Assembly: GCF_001659605.2 (NCBI RefSeq)
Contig: NC_035176.2
Span: forward strand, 21,763,890-21,827,889
Length of the DNA stretch: 64,000 nucleotides
Direction: 5' to 3'
Source: Manihot esculenta
Lineage: Eukaryota > Streptophyta > Magnoliopsida > Malpighiales > Euphorbiaceae
The translations under genes and the position numbers were made by a program. The notes below the pieces were generated by a model, which saw nothing but the letters and a program-made list of their open reading frames with translations, made no database searches and was not told the DNA's origin. Below are positions 1 to 11,270 of this stretch, piece by piece (positions within the stretch are counted from its first letter, which is position 1; each line of letters begins with the position of its first letter).

Positions 1-825
1 GAGAGAGATTACATATGCACATTTTGTTTGTTCAATTAAGACTTATTCTAGCTTTCAGAGTGATTTACCCTTACCTTGAAGTACTCTATTCAGCCTTTTG
101 CACTTAAGTTTTGCTTGAAAAGGTCACCAACCTATTGATGTGAAGGTATATATTTTCAATTGGTCACCTGTCCAAGTGGCTACTAGCTCTGTTCATAGCC
201 TTTCAACCATTGGAATAGTTTTCAGTTCATGAAGTCTAAGCCTTGGCCGAATCTCATTGTCTCAAAGAATTGGGCAAACCAACACCAATTGCTAAAACAA
301 GTCATGTTAAGTTCATTCACACATCTTTTAATTCATTCTCTCTAATGAGCAATATATATTTTTCACCATGGCAAGCTCAAATATTCAATTCAAAAGACAA
401 TTCCCAAACATGAATACAACTCACTGCGATTGATTTAACATAAGTTTAAAGAGTCATCACATCAATGGGGTCATGGAAAGAAAACTCATCCAACATAGTC
501 TATAAGTTTTAGTAGAGCAAATAAAAAAGAAGAAGATTGTGGTTGTGTGTGTTATTGAAAGCAAAAACGAAAAAAATTTGAAAAAAAATCAAACTGTGGC
601 TAGCTATTCTCACGTAGAACTGAAAGAAGACAAACTGAAATAAAACTGCAAGGGAAAATCGCACAAATTGAAAGAAAAAAAAATCGCAGAACTGAAAGAA
701 GAAGGGAAAATTCAGAGATATGCACCCCCACACCTAATTCATGCATTGTCCTCAATGTATAAGAAACATAAAAGAGCAAAAGAAATTGAGTACTCCCCTG
801 AGGTGGTGTGCATGGTGCGATCCAC
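1..825 (-). other. Non-coding 3' part of Athila-like element
   Basis: AT-rich DNA downstream (on the reverse strand) of the gag-protease frame. I see no open frame longer than a low-complexity one and no copy of the LTR found at 3808-5395, so the element's own 3' LTR must lie to the left of the window. The lysine/phenylalanine-rich open stretch at 509-733 comes from A- and T-runs and is not treated as a gene. Retrotransposons of this type often have a long untranslated stretch between integrase and the 3' LTR, which is the likely identity. Confidence 0.5.
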
Positions 826-3750
826 TTATTCAGAATGAGTGGGATGATGTAGTGGAATTTCTTCCACTACTTGCACTGTGAATCCTTCATAGTATGGTTT
901 CAGATATGGTTCCTTCCAAACATCATGTTTTGCATTCTTTTTTACTTTGTCTTTTGTGTGCTTGGGTCTATCAAAGGGAAAGTTACTTTCTACACATTCA
1001 GGAGTTTGCCACATTGAGAGCTTCTATTTGGGTAGACAAGATTCTGCCTTATTTGGTAGCTTGGGCAGAAAGTATTTCTTATGCCCCTTTGCTTTGGGAG
1101 ATTGGAATTCCATTTGTTCCTTGTGCGCATGGGTTGTTGGCTTTCTGGCTGAATTGGATTCAGGTTCCTCTTTTTGCGCAGGACCTATGTGAAAAGGGTG
1201 TTTCGCATGACTATCCTGCGGTTTAAGCTGCAGATGCGTGCCTGGAATGCCCTCTGTCTGCGCAAGGTCTTTCTGCGAACTGATCTGAAGGAGTGCATTT
1301 GATTTCTGTTCTTCCTGTGGTTGTCTGCAACTCATCTGCTGGATGCTGCAGACTGTTTCGTTCAATTCTGGCTCTTTTTGGCTCTCTACCTTTTCCTGGT
1401 CAGTCTCCCTGCAAAGATCATTAGTTAGTATATCATCTTGATTCTCATCAAAGATGTCCTGACTCAAACAATCAACAATATCAAGACCATAAACAGGGGA
1501 CATATCATGGGGATATTTCATGGCGTCATAAACATTGTATTTAATCACTTCCCCTTCAAATTCCATGGTGAGAGTGCCATCATGCACATCTATTTTAGTT
1601 CTGGCAGTGCTCAAGAAAGGACGTCCAAGTAGGATGTCTGAAGTAGTGTTACAGTTGTCTTCCTTTGTGTCAATCACATAAAAGTCTGCCGGAAAGACAA
1701 GTTCATCCACTTGTACTAGAACATCTTTTAAAACTCCTTTTGGATACACCACAGATTTGTCAGCTAACTGAATCACAACTCTTGTGTCTTTCAGTGCACC
1801 TGCATTCAAAGAATTATAGATGGAGAGAGGCATAACATTAATGGATGCACCAAGGTCACACATAGCTTTCTTTATTCCAACATTCCCAATTTTGCAAGAA
1901 ATAGCAAACATTCCTTTATCTTCACATTTGGTTAGGAGCTCTCTTTTTATCACAGCAGTAACAACCTCACCTACACTTACTTTTTCTCTCTCAGCAAGCT
2001 TTCTTCTGTTGGTACACAGTTCTTTCAGAAATTTTGCATACCTGGGGATCTGCTTAACAGCATCTAGAAGAGGTATGTTGATTTCCACTTTCCTAAAGGT
2101 CTCAAGGATCTTCTTTTCTTCTTTTTCTTTTTTTTTTGTTCTTTCAAATCTTTTTGGAAAAGGAGGTGGAATTTGGAAACTTACCTGTTGATCAGCCTTT
2201 TGCTTGTGCGCAGGAATGGTTTCAGATGGGGGTCGCCCACTTGGCTTGGAGAGGTGGTGTGCAGGTTGTTCAGCTGAAATACATGGTTCTTGCGCCTCTT
2301 GCTTCTCTTCCTCAAATTTGGCATCTTGAAGCTCTTTTCCACTTCTTAGTGTGATAGCACTCACATTCTGTCTAGGATTAATTTCAGTTTGGGAAGGTAG
2401 CTTACCTTGGGATTCAAGCTTGCTTATAAAGGTGGCCATTTGTCCCATCTGCTGTTGGAGACTTTGCAAAGTCTTCACTACCTCATCAAGGGTAGTGTTG
2501 GAAATTGGAGGTGCTGGTTGGGATTGATTTCTTTGGTAGTTCTAGTAATTGTTGGATCTTCTATAGCTGAAATTGGGGTGGTTTCTCCAACCTGGATTGT
2601 AGGTGTTAGAATATGGATCATGTCTAGGCTAGTTGTTGTATCCTCCGATGGCATTGACTTGCTGGCTGTCTTCTTGAAGTGTAGCACATTGATTAGTTGG
2701 ATGTCCCACATATGCACAAATCCTACATGGCCTAGGTGGCTAAGGTGCTTAAGCCTGTTGAGCATATCCTATGGCAAAATTTTTCATAATAGAGGTCAGT
2801 TCAGAAAGCTGAGAAGAAATAGTGGATGAACTTACCTCATTGGCTCCTCTCTGCAGTTGATTTTCTTCTCCATATTGCCTAGATGAGGCTGCAAGTGTTG
2901 AGATCAACTCTCTCATCTCCCTAGGTGTTTTGTCTGCAATGGAACCTCCACAGGCTACATCAATGAATCTTCTTTCTGATGATAGCAATCCTCTATAGAA
3001 GAATTGTATGAGTGCCTTATCTGAGATATCATGTTGAGGACAACCTGTACACAATATTTTAAACCTTTCCCAATAGTCACATAAATCCTCAGATGGTTTC
3101 TGTCTAATGCTACTGATTTCTCTTCTTATGCCAATGGCTTTAGAAGTTGGGAAGTATTTGTTCAAAAGGGTTATTACCATATCATCCCAAGAAGTGATAG
3201 ATCCAGGTGGTAAGTAAAACAACCAATCCTTAGCATAATCATCAAGTGAAAAAGGAAAAACTCTTAACTTAACATGATCTTCAGAAATATCTTGAGGTCT
3301 CATAGATGAACAGACAATATTGAACTCTTTCAAGTGCTTGTGTGGATTTTTATTTTCTAAACCTCTAAACTTAGGAAGGAGATGGATCAAACCTGTTTTC
3401 AGTTCAAAGGGAACTGTCAGAGGTGGATATGTGATGCAAAGAGGTGCTTGATCACCTATAGGTGCTGCCAATTCTCTCATGGTTCTTTCTCTTGGCATTG
3501 GGGCTCTCATGGCTGGATTTTGTTGTATTATTTCCTCACGAACAACATGTTCATTGTGGAAAGTAGGTTGTGCCACGTTTTCAGCCATCTCTAGATTTGG
3601 ATGGTGCGATTCAGATGATTCAAAAGGTGCTTCTGCGCAGAGGTGCTCTTCAGATGAAGATTCGGGCGTGACTTGCTTGTTCAGTCTCCTGATTGTGCGC
3701 TGAATTTTCGGATCGTAAGGCAGAGTTTTCCAATGTTTAGATCTGGTCAT
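826..3750 (-). pseudogene. Athila-like gag-protease polyprotein, stop-ridden, pol deleted
   Basis: One reverse frame runs from the ATG at 3750 to a stop at 826 without a frameshift but with five in-frame stops. The first ~333 codons are a retrotransposon gag (nucleocapsid/capsid precursor), with typical motifs such as LLPKFRGLENKNPHKHLKEF. A CX2CX4HX4C zinc knuckle (CRICAYVGHPTNQC) follows near 2715. The aspartic protease has its active site as DLGAS near 1845 and ends with the ILLGRPFL motif. Reverse transcriptase, RNase H and nearly all integrase are absent. The last ~60 codons (1014-826, ..EPYLKPYYEGF..) look like the tail of an Athila integrase joined directly to the region after protease; that identification is weaker. 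Four of the five stops sit where relatives have glutamine, as if CAG or CAA had become TAG or TAA. The product would supply particle and protease functions only; this copy cannot be translated intact. Confidence 0.8.
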
Positions 3751-3778
3751 GAAATAAAAATAAACAAGTTAAATCAAT

Positions 3779-3796
3779 TCCCCAGCAATGGCGCCA
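3779..3796 (-). promoter_or_regulatory. Primer binding site, tRNA-Asp type
   Basis: On the reverse strand the sequence reads TGGCGCCATTGCTGGGGA, close to the primer site complementary to tRNA-Asp that is typical of Athila-type Ty3/gypsy elements. It lies between the LTR edge at 3808 and the gag start at 3750, where minus-strand DNA synthesis would begin. Confidence 0.8.
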
Positions 3797-3807
3797 ATTT
3801 TTTACTA

Positions 3808-5395
3808 TGCGGTTGTCGAAGCCGGTCAAAAATAACATTTCCGGTTATCAACAATATTACTACTGCAGATAGTGGTAAAGGATCGAATCCACAGAGGATT
3901 GAAAACTTATCTATCTTTCTTATCAAGACCAAGACAACTAACAGAAAGCAAATAACTCAAAGAGAAGTAAACTGAAATGAGATAAACTAAAAGCAAATAA
4001 ACTGAAAGTAAAATGGGGGGGGGGGTTTTGAGATTGATTCAAGAGATCTAAAACTGAAAGCAATAAGAGAAAGCAAATAATTAAAATAAAGGAAATCAAT
4101 AATGAGAAAGCTCTAGTTGAAGAGTTGGATCCACTTCAGTTGTTGGGATTGATCATTGAAACTTATGTTCTTTTGATTGATTCAATAGATTAGTTATGGA
4201 GATGGAAAACGCTTCTCACCACCATGTCTCTCCTTAATCATAAATCAATTAGGGAACATCCTCTAATTAATTACTAATCAATAAGTTGCCAAGGAACGTC
4301 CTTGGGCCTTAAACATCAAAACAACTGTCAATTGCATTAAGAGATATAGAGAGCCAATCCTAGCTACCCAAACGCATGAGATGTTGCTAGATTATACAAT
4401 TTCCTTAGTTTTTACACGAAGTGTTCTTGTGTTTGAACAGTCCAAGCAATTACGAACTTAAAACTATTCAAACTAACAATATATTACCTTGCAATCAAGA
4501 ATCATGTGGCCAATTTGATCAAAACAATAAAGTAATAATGGAATCAAGCATGAAATTGTATGAATATTGAATAAATCAAAGACAAACAACTAATGTTCAG
4601 ATCTCACAATCCATAAAACAACTTAAGTTTCAACCAATCTTCAACTAGAATAAAAGGTTTCAGCCACTCATGGCTGAAACAAAAGCCAAAATCAAGAAAA
4701 GAAGAAGAAGAAGAAGATGAAGAGAAGAAGGAGAATGTGTCGGCCTTGTGCAATCCGAAGAGGTGAAGTGCAAGAAGCTATTCGGCTGGCCTTATGTGCT
4801 TCTTAAATAGAAGTAGATGCTGCCCTAAGTCTTACTTGCTGCCCAATAGGCTGCTTGCTGCCCAAGTTGTGTCTGAAAAGGAAAGAAACGCGTTGCAAGG
4901 CTTTCAGAAGGAAAGAGTTGCGCGGATTGGTTCTCAGAAGGAAGGAGGCGCGCGGCAAGGATGTGCAGAAGGGAAGAGATGCTGTCCAACTTTCCTTTTT
5001 AGGTGGAGCCTTTGTTTGAATTTCGAATTTTGAATACTGAATGCATGAGAGGCAAGTGCATCTTCTTGAGATCTCGCTTCCTGAATAGGAAGATCTAACT
5101 GCTGAGGTGTCTTGTAATTTGAATTTCAAATAATCTGCTGAATGCGCTTTCCTTATCTGCTGAATGCGCTTTCCTTATCTGCTTTTGCTTCTGCACTTTC
5201 CTTATTTGAAAACTTTCCTTATTTGGCACTTTCCATATTTGGCACTTTTTGGCAGTTTAAAGAGCATTTTCACCAGATTGTCTCTTTACACCTATCTTCT
5301 ACAAAATAAGATCAAAACCACAAAATTAGGCAGAAAAGATTTAAAGAAACATCAATAACATCATGATAAAATGGTCTAAAATATGCTCTATCACA
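3808..5395 (-). repeat. 5' LTR of Athila-like element
   Basis: The inner edge is set by the primer site and the first TG on the plus strand (3808). The outer edge is set by CA at 5394-5395, where the reverse strand starts TGTGATAGAGC, a typical LTR start for this group. The length is about 1588 bp. A TATTTAAG box candidate lies near 4803-4810 on the reverse strand, beside purine-rich GAA repeats (4697-4731). An 11-base G run sits at 4015-4025. No second LTR is in the window, so the edges could not be confirmed by self-comparison. A truncated relative is at 43232-44352. Confidence 0.65.
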
Positions 5396-5441
5396 GTTAG
5401 AACTTAGAATAACAAAAAGAAAATGTAATAAAGAAGAAAAA

Positions 5442-6150
5442 TTAGAAAATAGTAATATCAGCTTCCCAGCAGTCCCGAAGGTTGGACATGAACATGCATT
5501 TCTCGACGTCATACTTCTTCCTCGTAGAGATTAGTCGAAGAAGGCAGAAATGGTCCAACAGGGTCAGCCTAGGAAAATTATTACAGCCCTGAGGGACCTC
5601 CCCCCAAGAGAGATCAACATCCCAGTTGATCCCTGAGCTCTCTTTCAGTTCGACAACTACAAAGGCCTCCACAGGTTTTTATCGAGTCCTTGTACTCAGC
5701 CAAGATAGATAACCCTGTTAGGGGACCAAAGTAATAGAACCCGTAGGTAGACAGGACAAGACGAGAGAAGGTAGAGAATAAAGCAACAGAAGGGGCAAAA
5801 CTCCAACACAGACAAACAGACTTAAAGCAACGCATAAGCAGAATGGAGTTGAGAGATAACATATGGGGGATCATCCTAAAGTGATGAAAAACCTCAATAA
5901 AGAAAGGGGTAAAGAGGAATGTTTGCTCGAAATCGCGTTGTTTCACAAAGAAAACTAAACTACATCCTTGTTGGACGTTTATCAAGCCCACTGGAGGTGG
6001 ATTGGGAAGAATAATTCTCTCATTAGGAAGAAGAGCCCTAATCCTATAGATGGTGGTGTCGGTGTACTCATGAGAGAAGAAATGGAGAAGGGAAGAAGGG
6101 ATGACAGAAGACGCTAAGCTAACGACATCAAGAATTCTAATGGAAGTCAT
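5442..6150 (-). pseudogene. Fragment of 'putative gypsy type transposon' domain protein
   Basis: A 178-codon frame (6150-5614) followed by a 76-codon frame (5672-5442), offset by one base, encodes one domain broken by a frameshift near 5665. The order of motifs (YRIRALLPNERI, LPNPPPVGLINV, FFIEVFHHFRMIPHMLSLNS, then a WDVDLSW segment) resembles the plant domain annotated as Transposase_28 / putative gypsy type transposon. That domain occurs in gag-like proteins of large non-autonomous elements; its biochemical role is unknown. Neither LTRs nor pol are visible beside it. The family call rests on remembered motif order, not on a search. The insertion of element C at 6361 separated it from whatever lay to its right (now at 34136 onward). 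Confidence 0.5.
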
Positions 6151-6355
6151 GAAAAAAGTGAGACATACCTCGAATCGAAAAAAGCAAAGATTACAGAGAA
6201 AAAAGAAAACGAGTTAACAGAAGTAACGCAAGAAGAAGAACCGAGAGTAGAGTCGAAAATGTGAAGTTGAAATGGGTAAAGGCGGAGATAAGACATTTTG
6301 GCAAAAGCATTCCTAGAACCACACAATTATAATTGAGACTTCGGGATTTACCCCC

Positions 6356-6360
6356 TCATT
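6356..6360. other. Target site duplication of element C, left copy
   Basis: TCATT immediately precedes the LTR edge at 6361 and recurs at 34131-34135 immediately after the other LTR. A five-base duplication is the expected mark of Ty3/gypsy integrase and proves that 6361-34130 is one insertion. Confidence 0.93.
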
Positions 6361-8621
6361 TGTAACGACCCGGAAACCGGACCGCTACCGGCGCTAGGAT
6401 CCAGATCGGCTTAAAGCCGCCGGGACCCGTAGCAAGCCTAACTTACATCCTGTATACTTGTTTAATCCCATACATGATCAACAATTACATAAAAATTTAA
6501 AACTTTCTCATTCAATCATTCATTTATTCATTCATTCATTCCTTCACCAAGCTTAACCTGTGCATGCACAAATCATAACATAAAACCCCTCACTGGAGTC
6601 CTCATCAAATACTCCAATGGGGCAACATAACATACATTAAGCTTGGTTTACAATAATCATCATTTAACATTTAAAATCATGTACTAGAAAGGGATTAACA
6701 TCATACTATGGTCAAGCACAACTCTAAACTTCCATAAGCATCATTACATTACATTTCTATACTATACTTTTACATTACATCATATTCATGTTCATGTCCA
6801 CTTCTATCTATTACATACAATGTGACTCTACTCCTGCTGACCTCCTGGTCTATCCTGTACCTGCAAATCTGAGGGTTAAGGGAGAGGGGTGAGCTATAAA
6901 GCCCAGTGAGCAGAATAATAACATATTCAATTTAAATTTCATGCTTTCATGAAATGCAACACAGCACAAACAAATCACATCAAGGATGGACTTGTCACCA
7001 ATAGTCCTCTACATAGTCCAATCGTGCCAGGGGCGTAGAATGGGCCTCACTGGTCTTTCTCTTACCATAGCATAACATAACATAACATTCCAACTGTGCC
7101 AGGGGCGTAGAATGGGCCTCACTGGTCTTTCTCTTACCATAGCATCATCATATCATATCATACGAGGACTAAAGGATCATCCAACATCCACCCACATCAA
7201 CATCAAATAGTGCAATGCAACATATTCGTGAATTTCTAATGCAAACAACCTAGTATATCTCATGGCATACGTGATGCATGTATCATGCTCAAAATTTATT
7301 TATTTGCTTTGAAACGTAAAGAATTATTTCACTCACCTCTGGCTGAAGCTCTAATGACTCTGAAGCAGCTATCTCACTGCTAAGGTCCTCGGTTCCTCGG
7401 GTCCGAACCTACACAGGTGGACTCAAATGAGGGACCAAACATCCATGAACATGTCTCTAAAATACTCCCCAAAAACTCCCTAAAACACCTTAAAAAAATC
7501 ATAGAAATCATGCAAAGGAAGGCTGAATAGGGCACTTTCGGCGGCAGGTCAGCGGCCGAAAGGCCCTCCAGAGCCGAAAGTCATGCACCTTCGGCGGCAC
7601 TTTCGTCGGCCGAAGGTTCCCTCTAGAGACGAAACTCATGCATGTTCGGCGGCACCTTCGGCGACCGAATCTCCCTTCCAGAGCCAAAAGTCCTCTTTCG
7701 GGGCAGGGTTCGGCAGCCGATACATGCTACCACAGGAAGGTTCAGCGGCTGAAAGAGCCTTCGGCTGCCGAACCTGAGTTCTTCCCAAAGGGCAGAAACT
7801 CAGCTCCAACATGTACAAATGCCTCCCAAACTTCACAACCCAACCAAAACATGCATAAACACTTCCACAACATACATATATTCATACATAAGCTCTTAGG
7901 GGCTTCAAACTATCTTAAACCCCAACTACAACACATCAAACATGCATATTCAACATACATTGTTCATAATCACACATTTAACCAAAAACTCATCATAAAC
8001 CTACACATGCATTTCTACCCCAAGAAACTTCATAAAACTTGCTTAAAACATGAAATGAACTATGGATCTACTCTTACCTCTTGAAGAACGAGAGGAGAGA
8101 CGATCTTAGCTCGGAGATGGGGAGAAATCAACTCTTTGGTCTCCAAGCTTCAAAACTTGCTCTTTTGTTCAAATATCTTCAAATCAACATAAAGCTTGTT
8201 AAAATGTGAAAGATCGGAGGAAAAACATCAAAGATCAACCATGGGAGAGCAGGAACTCACCGTGGCCGAAAATGGGGAGAAAACTCGCCCGTTTTGGCCA
8301 TGGAGCCCTTTTATAGGGGCTGCCAGACCACCTTTCGGCAGCCTAAAGTGCCTCTAAAACTCATGCAAGTTCGGCGGCCGAGCCTTTGAAACTTTCGGAA
8401 GCCTAACTTGCCCCCCTAAACTATCCAATGTTCAGCGGCCGAACCTGGAAATGCCTCCTTGGTCTTTTTCATTCAAAACTCAATTTCCTTTCTTGCTTAA
8501 AACAATAAAATACATTAAAACATTTCATGAAAATATAGTTTTACCCTTCTAGAGTTTTCCGACATCCGAGATTCCACCGGACGGTAGGAATTTCGATACC
8601 GGAGTCTAGCCGGGTATTACA
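6361..8621 (-). repeat. 3' LTR of element C
   Basis: Bounded by TGTAACGACC at 6361 and GGGTATTACA at 8621, the inverted ends TGTAA/TTACA seen in all LTRs of this family. The reverse strand carries a TATAAAAGGG box near 8316-8307, with TTCGGC-N-GCCGAA palindromes on both sides (for example 7560-7790). A splice-donor-like sequence is near 8076, and a two-copy hairpin-like repeat is at 7024-7145. A pyrimidine-rich acceptor-like block lies near 6860-6895. The pairing with 31848-34130 is supported by the same gene order and the target duplication. Confidence 0.93.
7024..7145 (-). repeat. Tandem hairpin-like repeat in LTR of element C, two units
   Basis: Two ~49-base units beginning GTGCCAGGGGCGTAGAATGG and ending in CTTACCATAGCA, separated by ATAAC repeats. 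Each has CCAG/CTGG arms that could pair. Equivalent arrays with different sequence occupy the same place in every LTR of the family. The paired LTR carries the matching array at 32511-32632. Confidence 0.75.
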
Positions 8622-8640
8622 TTCTCCCCCCCTTAAGAAC
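8622..8640 (-). other. Polypurine tract of element C
   Basis: On the reverse strand CTTAAGGGGGGGGAGAA directly precedes the 3' LTR. It is preceded by the inverted pair GAACATTCG/CGAATGTTC seen in intact form in A and B. This tract would prime plus-strand DNA synthesis. Confidence 0.85.
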
Positions 8641-8719
8641 ATTTGTGCCCGAATGTTCACCAAACAAACATAGCATGGCATAAAACATAAACATTCACAT
8701 AAAACACATAACACTTACC

Positions 8720-11270
8720 TTAGAAGAGATGAGGATATTGCTGGAGCATGGACTCCCGTGTCTCCCAGGTATACTCCTCAATGTTGTGGTGATTCCAAAA
8801 GACTTTCACCATCGGGATTTCCTTGTTTCTCAACTTTCTAATCTGGGTGTCTATGATCCGTACTGGCTGCTCAACATAGGTGAGATCTTCTTGGATCTCC
8901 ACATCAGGCTCACTAAGAACCTTGCTCGGATCTGACACGAACTTTCTTAACATGGAAACATGGAAAACCAGATGGATTCTCTCCATCGAAGCAGGTAAAT
9001 CCAGCTTATACGATACATTCTCGATCTTCTGCAAGATCTCAAAGGGTCCGATGTATCGTGGAGCTAGCTTACCTTTCTTCCCGAACCGAATCACCCCTTT
9101 CATTAGAGACACTTTGAGCAATACCAAATCCCCCTCCTGAAACTCTACTTGCCTTCTGCGGATATCTGCATAACTCTTTTGCCTGCTTGCAGCAGTCTTG
9201 ATCCTTTCTCTGATTATGGGCACCACTCTGCTGGTGATCTCTACTAGCTCAGGCCCTGCCAAGGCCTTTTCTCCTACTTCTTCCCAACAGATAGGCGACC
9301 TGCACTTCCTTCCATACAAAGCTTCATATGGGGCCATCCCTATGCTAGCATGATGGCAGTTATTGTAGGCAAACTCCACCAAAGGTAGATGCTGCCTCCA
9401 AGAACCACCAAAATCCAGCACACACATTCTGAGCATATCCTCTATTATTTGGATGGTCCTCTCTGACTGTCCGTCCGTCTGTGGATGGAAAGTAGTGCTA
9501 AAATCCAACCTGGTACCCATAGCATTCTGCAGACTCCGCCAAAACCTGGAGGTGAACTGAGACCCTCTATCAGACACTATTGAAACAGGAACCCCATGCA
9601 GCCTGACAACCTCATCTACATACACCTGCGCCAACTTGTCCACAGAATAGCCACTCCTGACAGGGATGAAGTGAGCAGATTTGGTGAGCCTGTCCATAAT
9701 CACCCATATGGAGTCCAATCTGTTGGACGCCGCCGGTAGCCCCACCACGAAGTCCATAGCTATATTCTCCCATTTCCACTCTGGAATAGGTAGTGGGTTA
9801 AGCATTCCAGCCGGCTTCTGATGTTCCAGCTTCACCCTCTGACATATTTCGCAGGCTGACACAAACTGTGCCACTTCTCTCTTCATAGCTGGCCACCAAT
9901 ACACTCTCTTCAGATCTTGATACATCTTGGTGGCTCCAGGGTGAACACTGTATCTGGCATTATGAGCCTCCCTCATAATGTCTCCCTTCAGACCTACGTC
10001 ATCTGGTACACATAATCTGTTCCCATAGCGGAGGATCCCCTTACTGTCAAATCTGAACTCTTCATTCTTGCCTGACTGAACAGTCCTGGCAATCTTTACT
10101 AATTCTGGGTCCTCGTGCTGTTTCTGAGCCACCTGCTCCAGAAACACGGATGCCACTCTCATCTGGGCTATCAAAGTACCTGTACTAGACAACTCCAACT
10201 GCAGACCTTCATTGATGAGCTCGAAGAACTCCCTCACTACCGGCCTCCTCTCTGCTGAAATATGGGACAAACTGCCAAGTGATATCCGGCTTAAGGCGTT
10301 TGCCACAACATTCGCCTTACCCGGATGGTACTGGATCTTGCAATCATAGTCACTGAGCAGTTCTACCCATCTTCTCTGCCTCAAATTCAGCTCTCTCTGA
10401 CTCAGGATGTACTGCAGGCTTTTATGATCAGTGAAGATCTCACATTTTACCCCGTAAAGGTAATGCCTCCACATCTTGAGTGCAAAGATTACTGCTGCCA
10501 TCTCTAGGTCATGTGTAGGGTAATTCAACTCATGCTTCTTCAGCTGCCTAGAAGCATAAGCAATCACCCTTTCATTCTGCATTAGCACACAACCCAGTCC
10601 CACACGGGACGCATCACAATACACTGAGAAGTCTTCATTACTAGATGGCAGAGCTAACACTGGTGTTGAAGTCAACCTCTTCTTGAGCTCCTCAAAGCTT
10701 TCTTCACACTGATCGGTCCACACAAACCTCTGGTTCTTCTTAGTTAGTCTGGTCATAGGAGCTGCAATCTTAGAGAAGTCCTGGACGAACCTCCTGTAGT
10801 ACCCTGCCAAACCCAAGAAGCTCTTGATCTCCGTCACTGTAGTGGGTCTAGGCCAGTTAGCTACAGCTTCCACTTTCTTAGGGTCTACCTCGATTCCATT
10901 TTCTGACACCACATGCCCCAAGAATGAAATGCTCCTCAGCCATAACTCACATTTGGAGAACTTGGCATACAAGCCATGTTCCCTCAAGGTTTGCAGAACT
11001 AACCTCAGATGATGGGCATGCTCCTTTGCATTCCTGGAATACACTAAGATATCATCTATGAAGACAATAACGAAGTGATCTAGGTATTGACTGAAAACTC
11101 TGTTCATGAGATCCATAAATGCTGCAGGGGCGTTGGTTAACCCGAACGGCATCACAAGGAACTCATAGTGTCCATATCTGGTTCTGAATGCTGTCTTTGG
11201 TACATCCTCTTCTCTTATCCTCAGCTGATGATACCCCGATCTCAGATCTATTTTAGAGAAACAACCTGCT
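8720..11270 (-). pseudogene. Element C pol, 3' part: RT, RNase H, integrase, chromodomain
   Basis: Reverse frame open from the junction with element A to the stop at 8720. It begins within reverse transcriptase ([13 protein letters not shown]) and keeps the [12 protein letters not shown] motif and the catalytic FIDDILVYS. RNase H follows ([21 protein letters not shown]), but the final ADALSR motif reads ANALSR, so the conserved aspartate is lost. Integrase has the HHCC zinc site ([19 protein letters not shown]) and the D,D,E core ([25 protein letters not shown]). It ends with a chromodomain-like tail ([20 protein letters not shown]), which in chromoviruses is thought to steer integration to chromatin. 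The frame is otherwise undamaged; the 5' half lies at 29133-31575 beyond element A. Confidence 0.93.
11266..11270. other. Target site duplication of element A, left copy
   Basis: CTGCT before the LTR at 11271 matches CTGCT at 29133-29137 after the LTR ending 29132. Removing one copy with A restores the reverse transcriptase frame of element C. Confidence 0.95.

Noticed and set aside
509..733. 74-codon phenylalanine-rich frame on the reverse strand
   Set aside because: Low-complexity A/T runs in the untranslated end of an Athila-like element; no domain.
894..1226. Plus-strand frames opposite the Athila-like gag (894-1226, 1820-2191, 2407-2829 and similar)
   Set aside because: Antisense shadows of the reverse-strand polyprotein, without domains.
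2478..2765. Separate 95-codon reverse gene between gag and protease
   Set aside because: It lies in another frame over the zinc knuckle region; the gag frame itself continues here (CRICAYVGHPTNQC) with stops.
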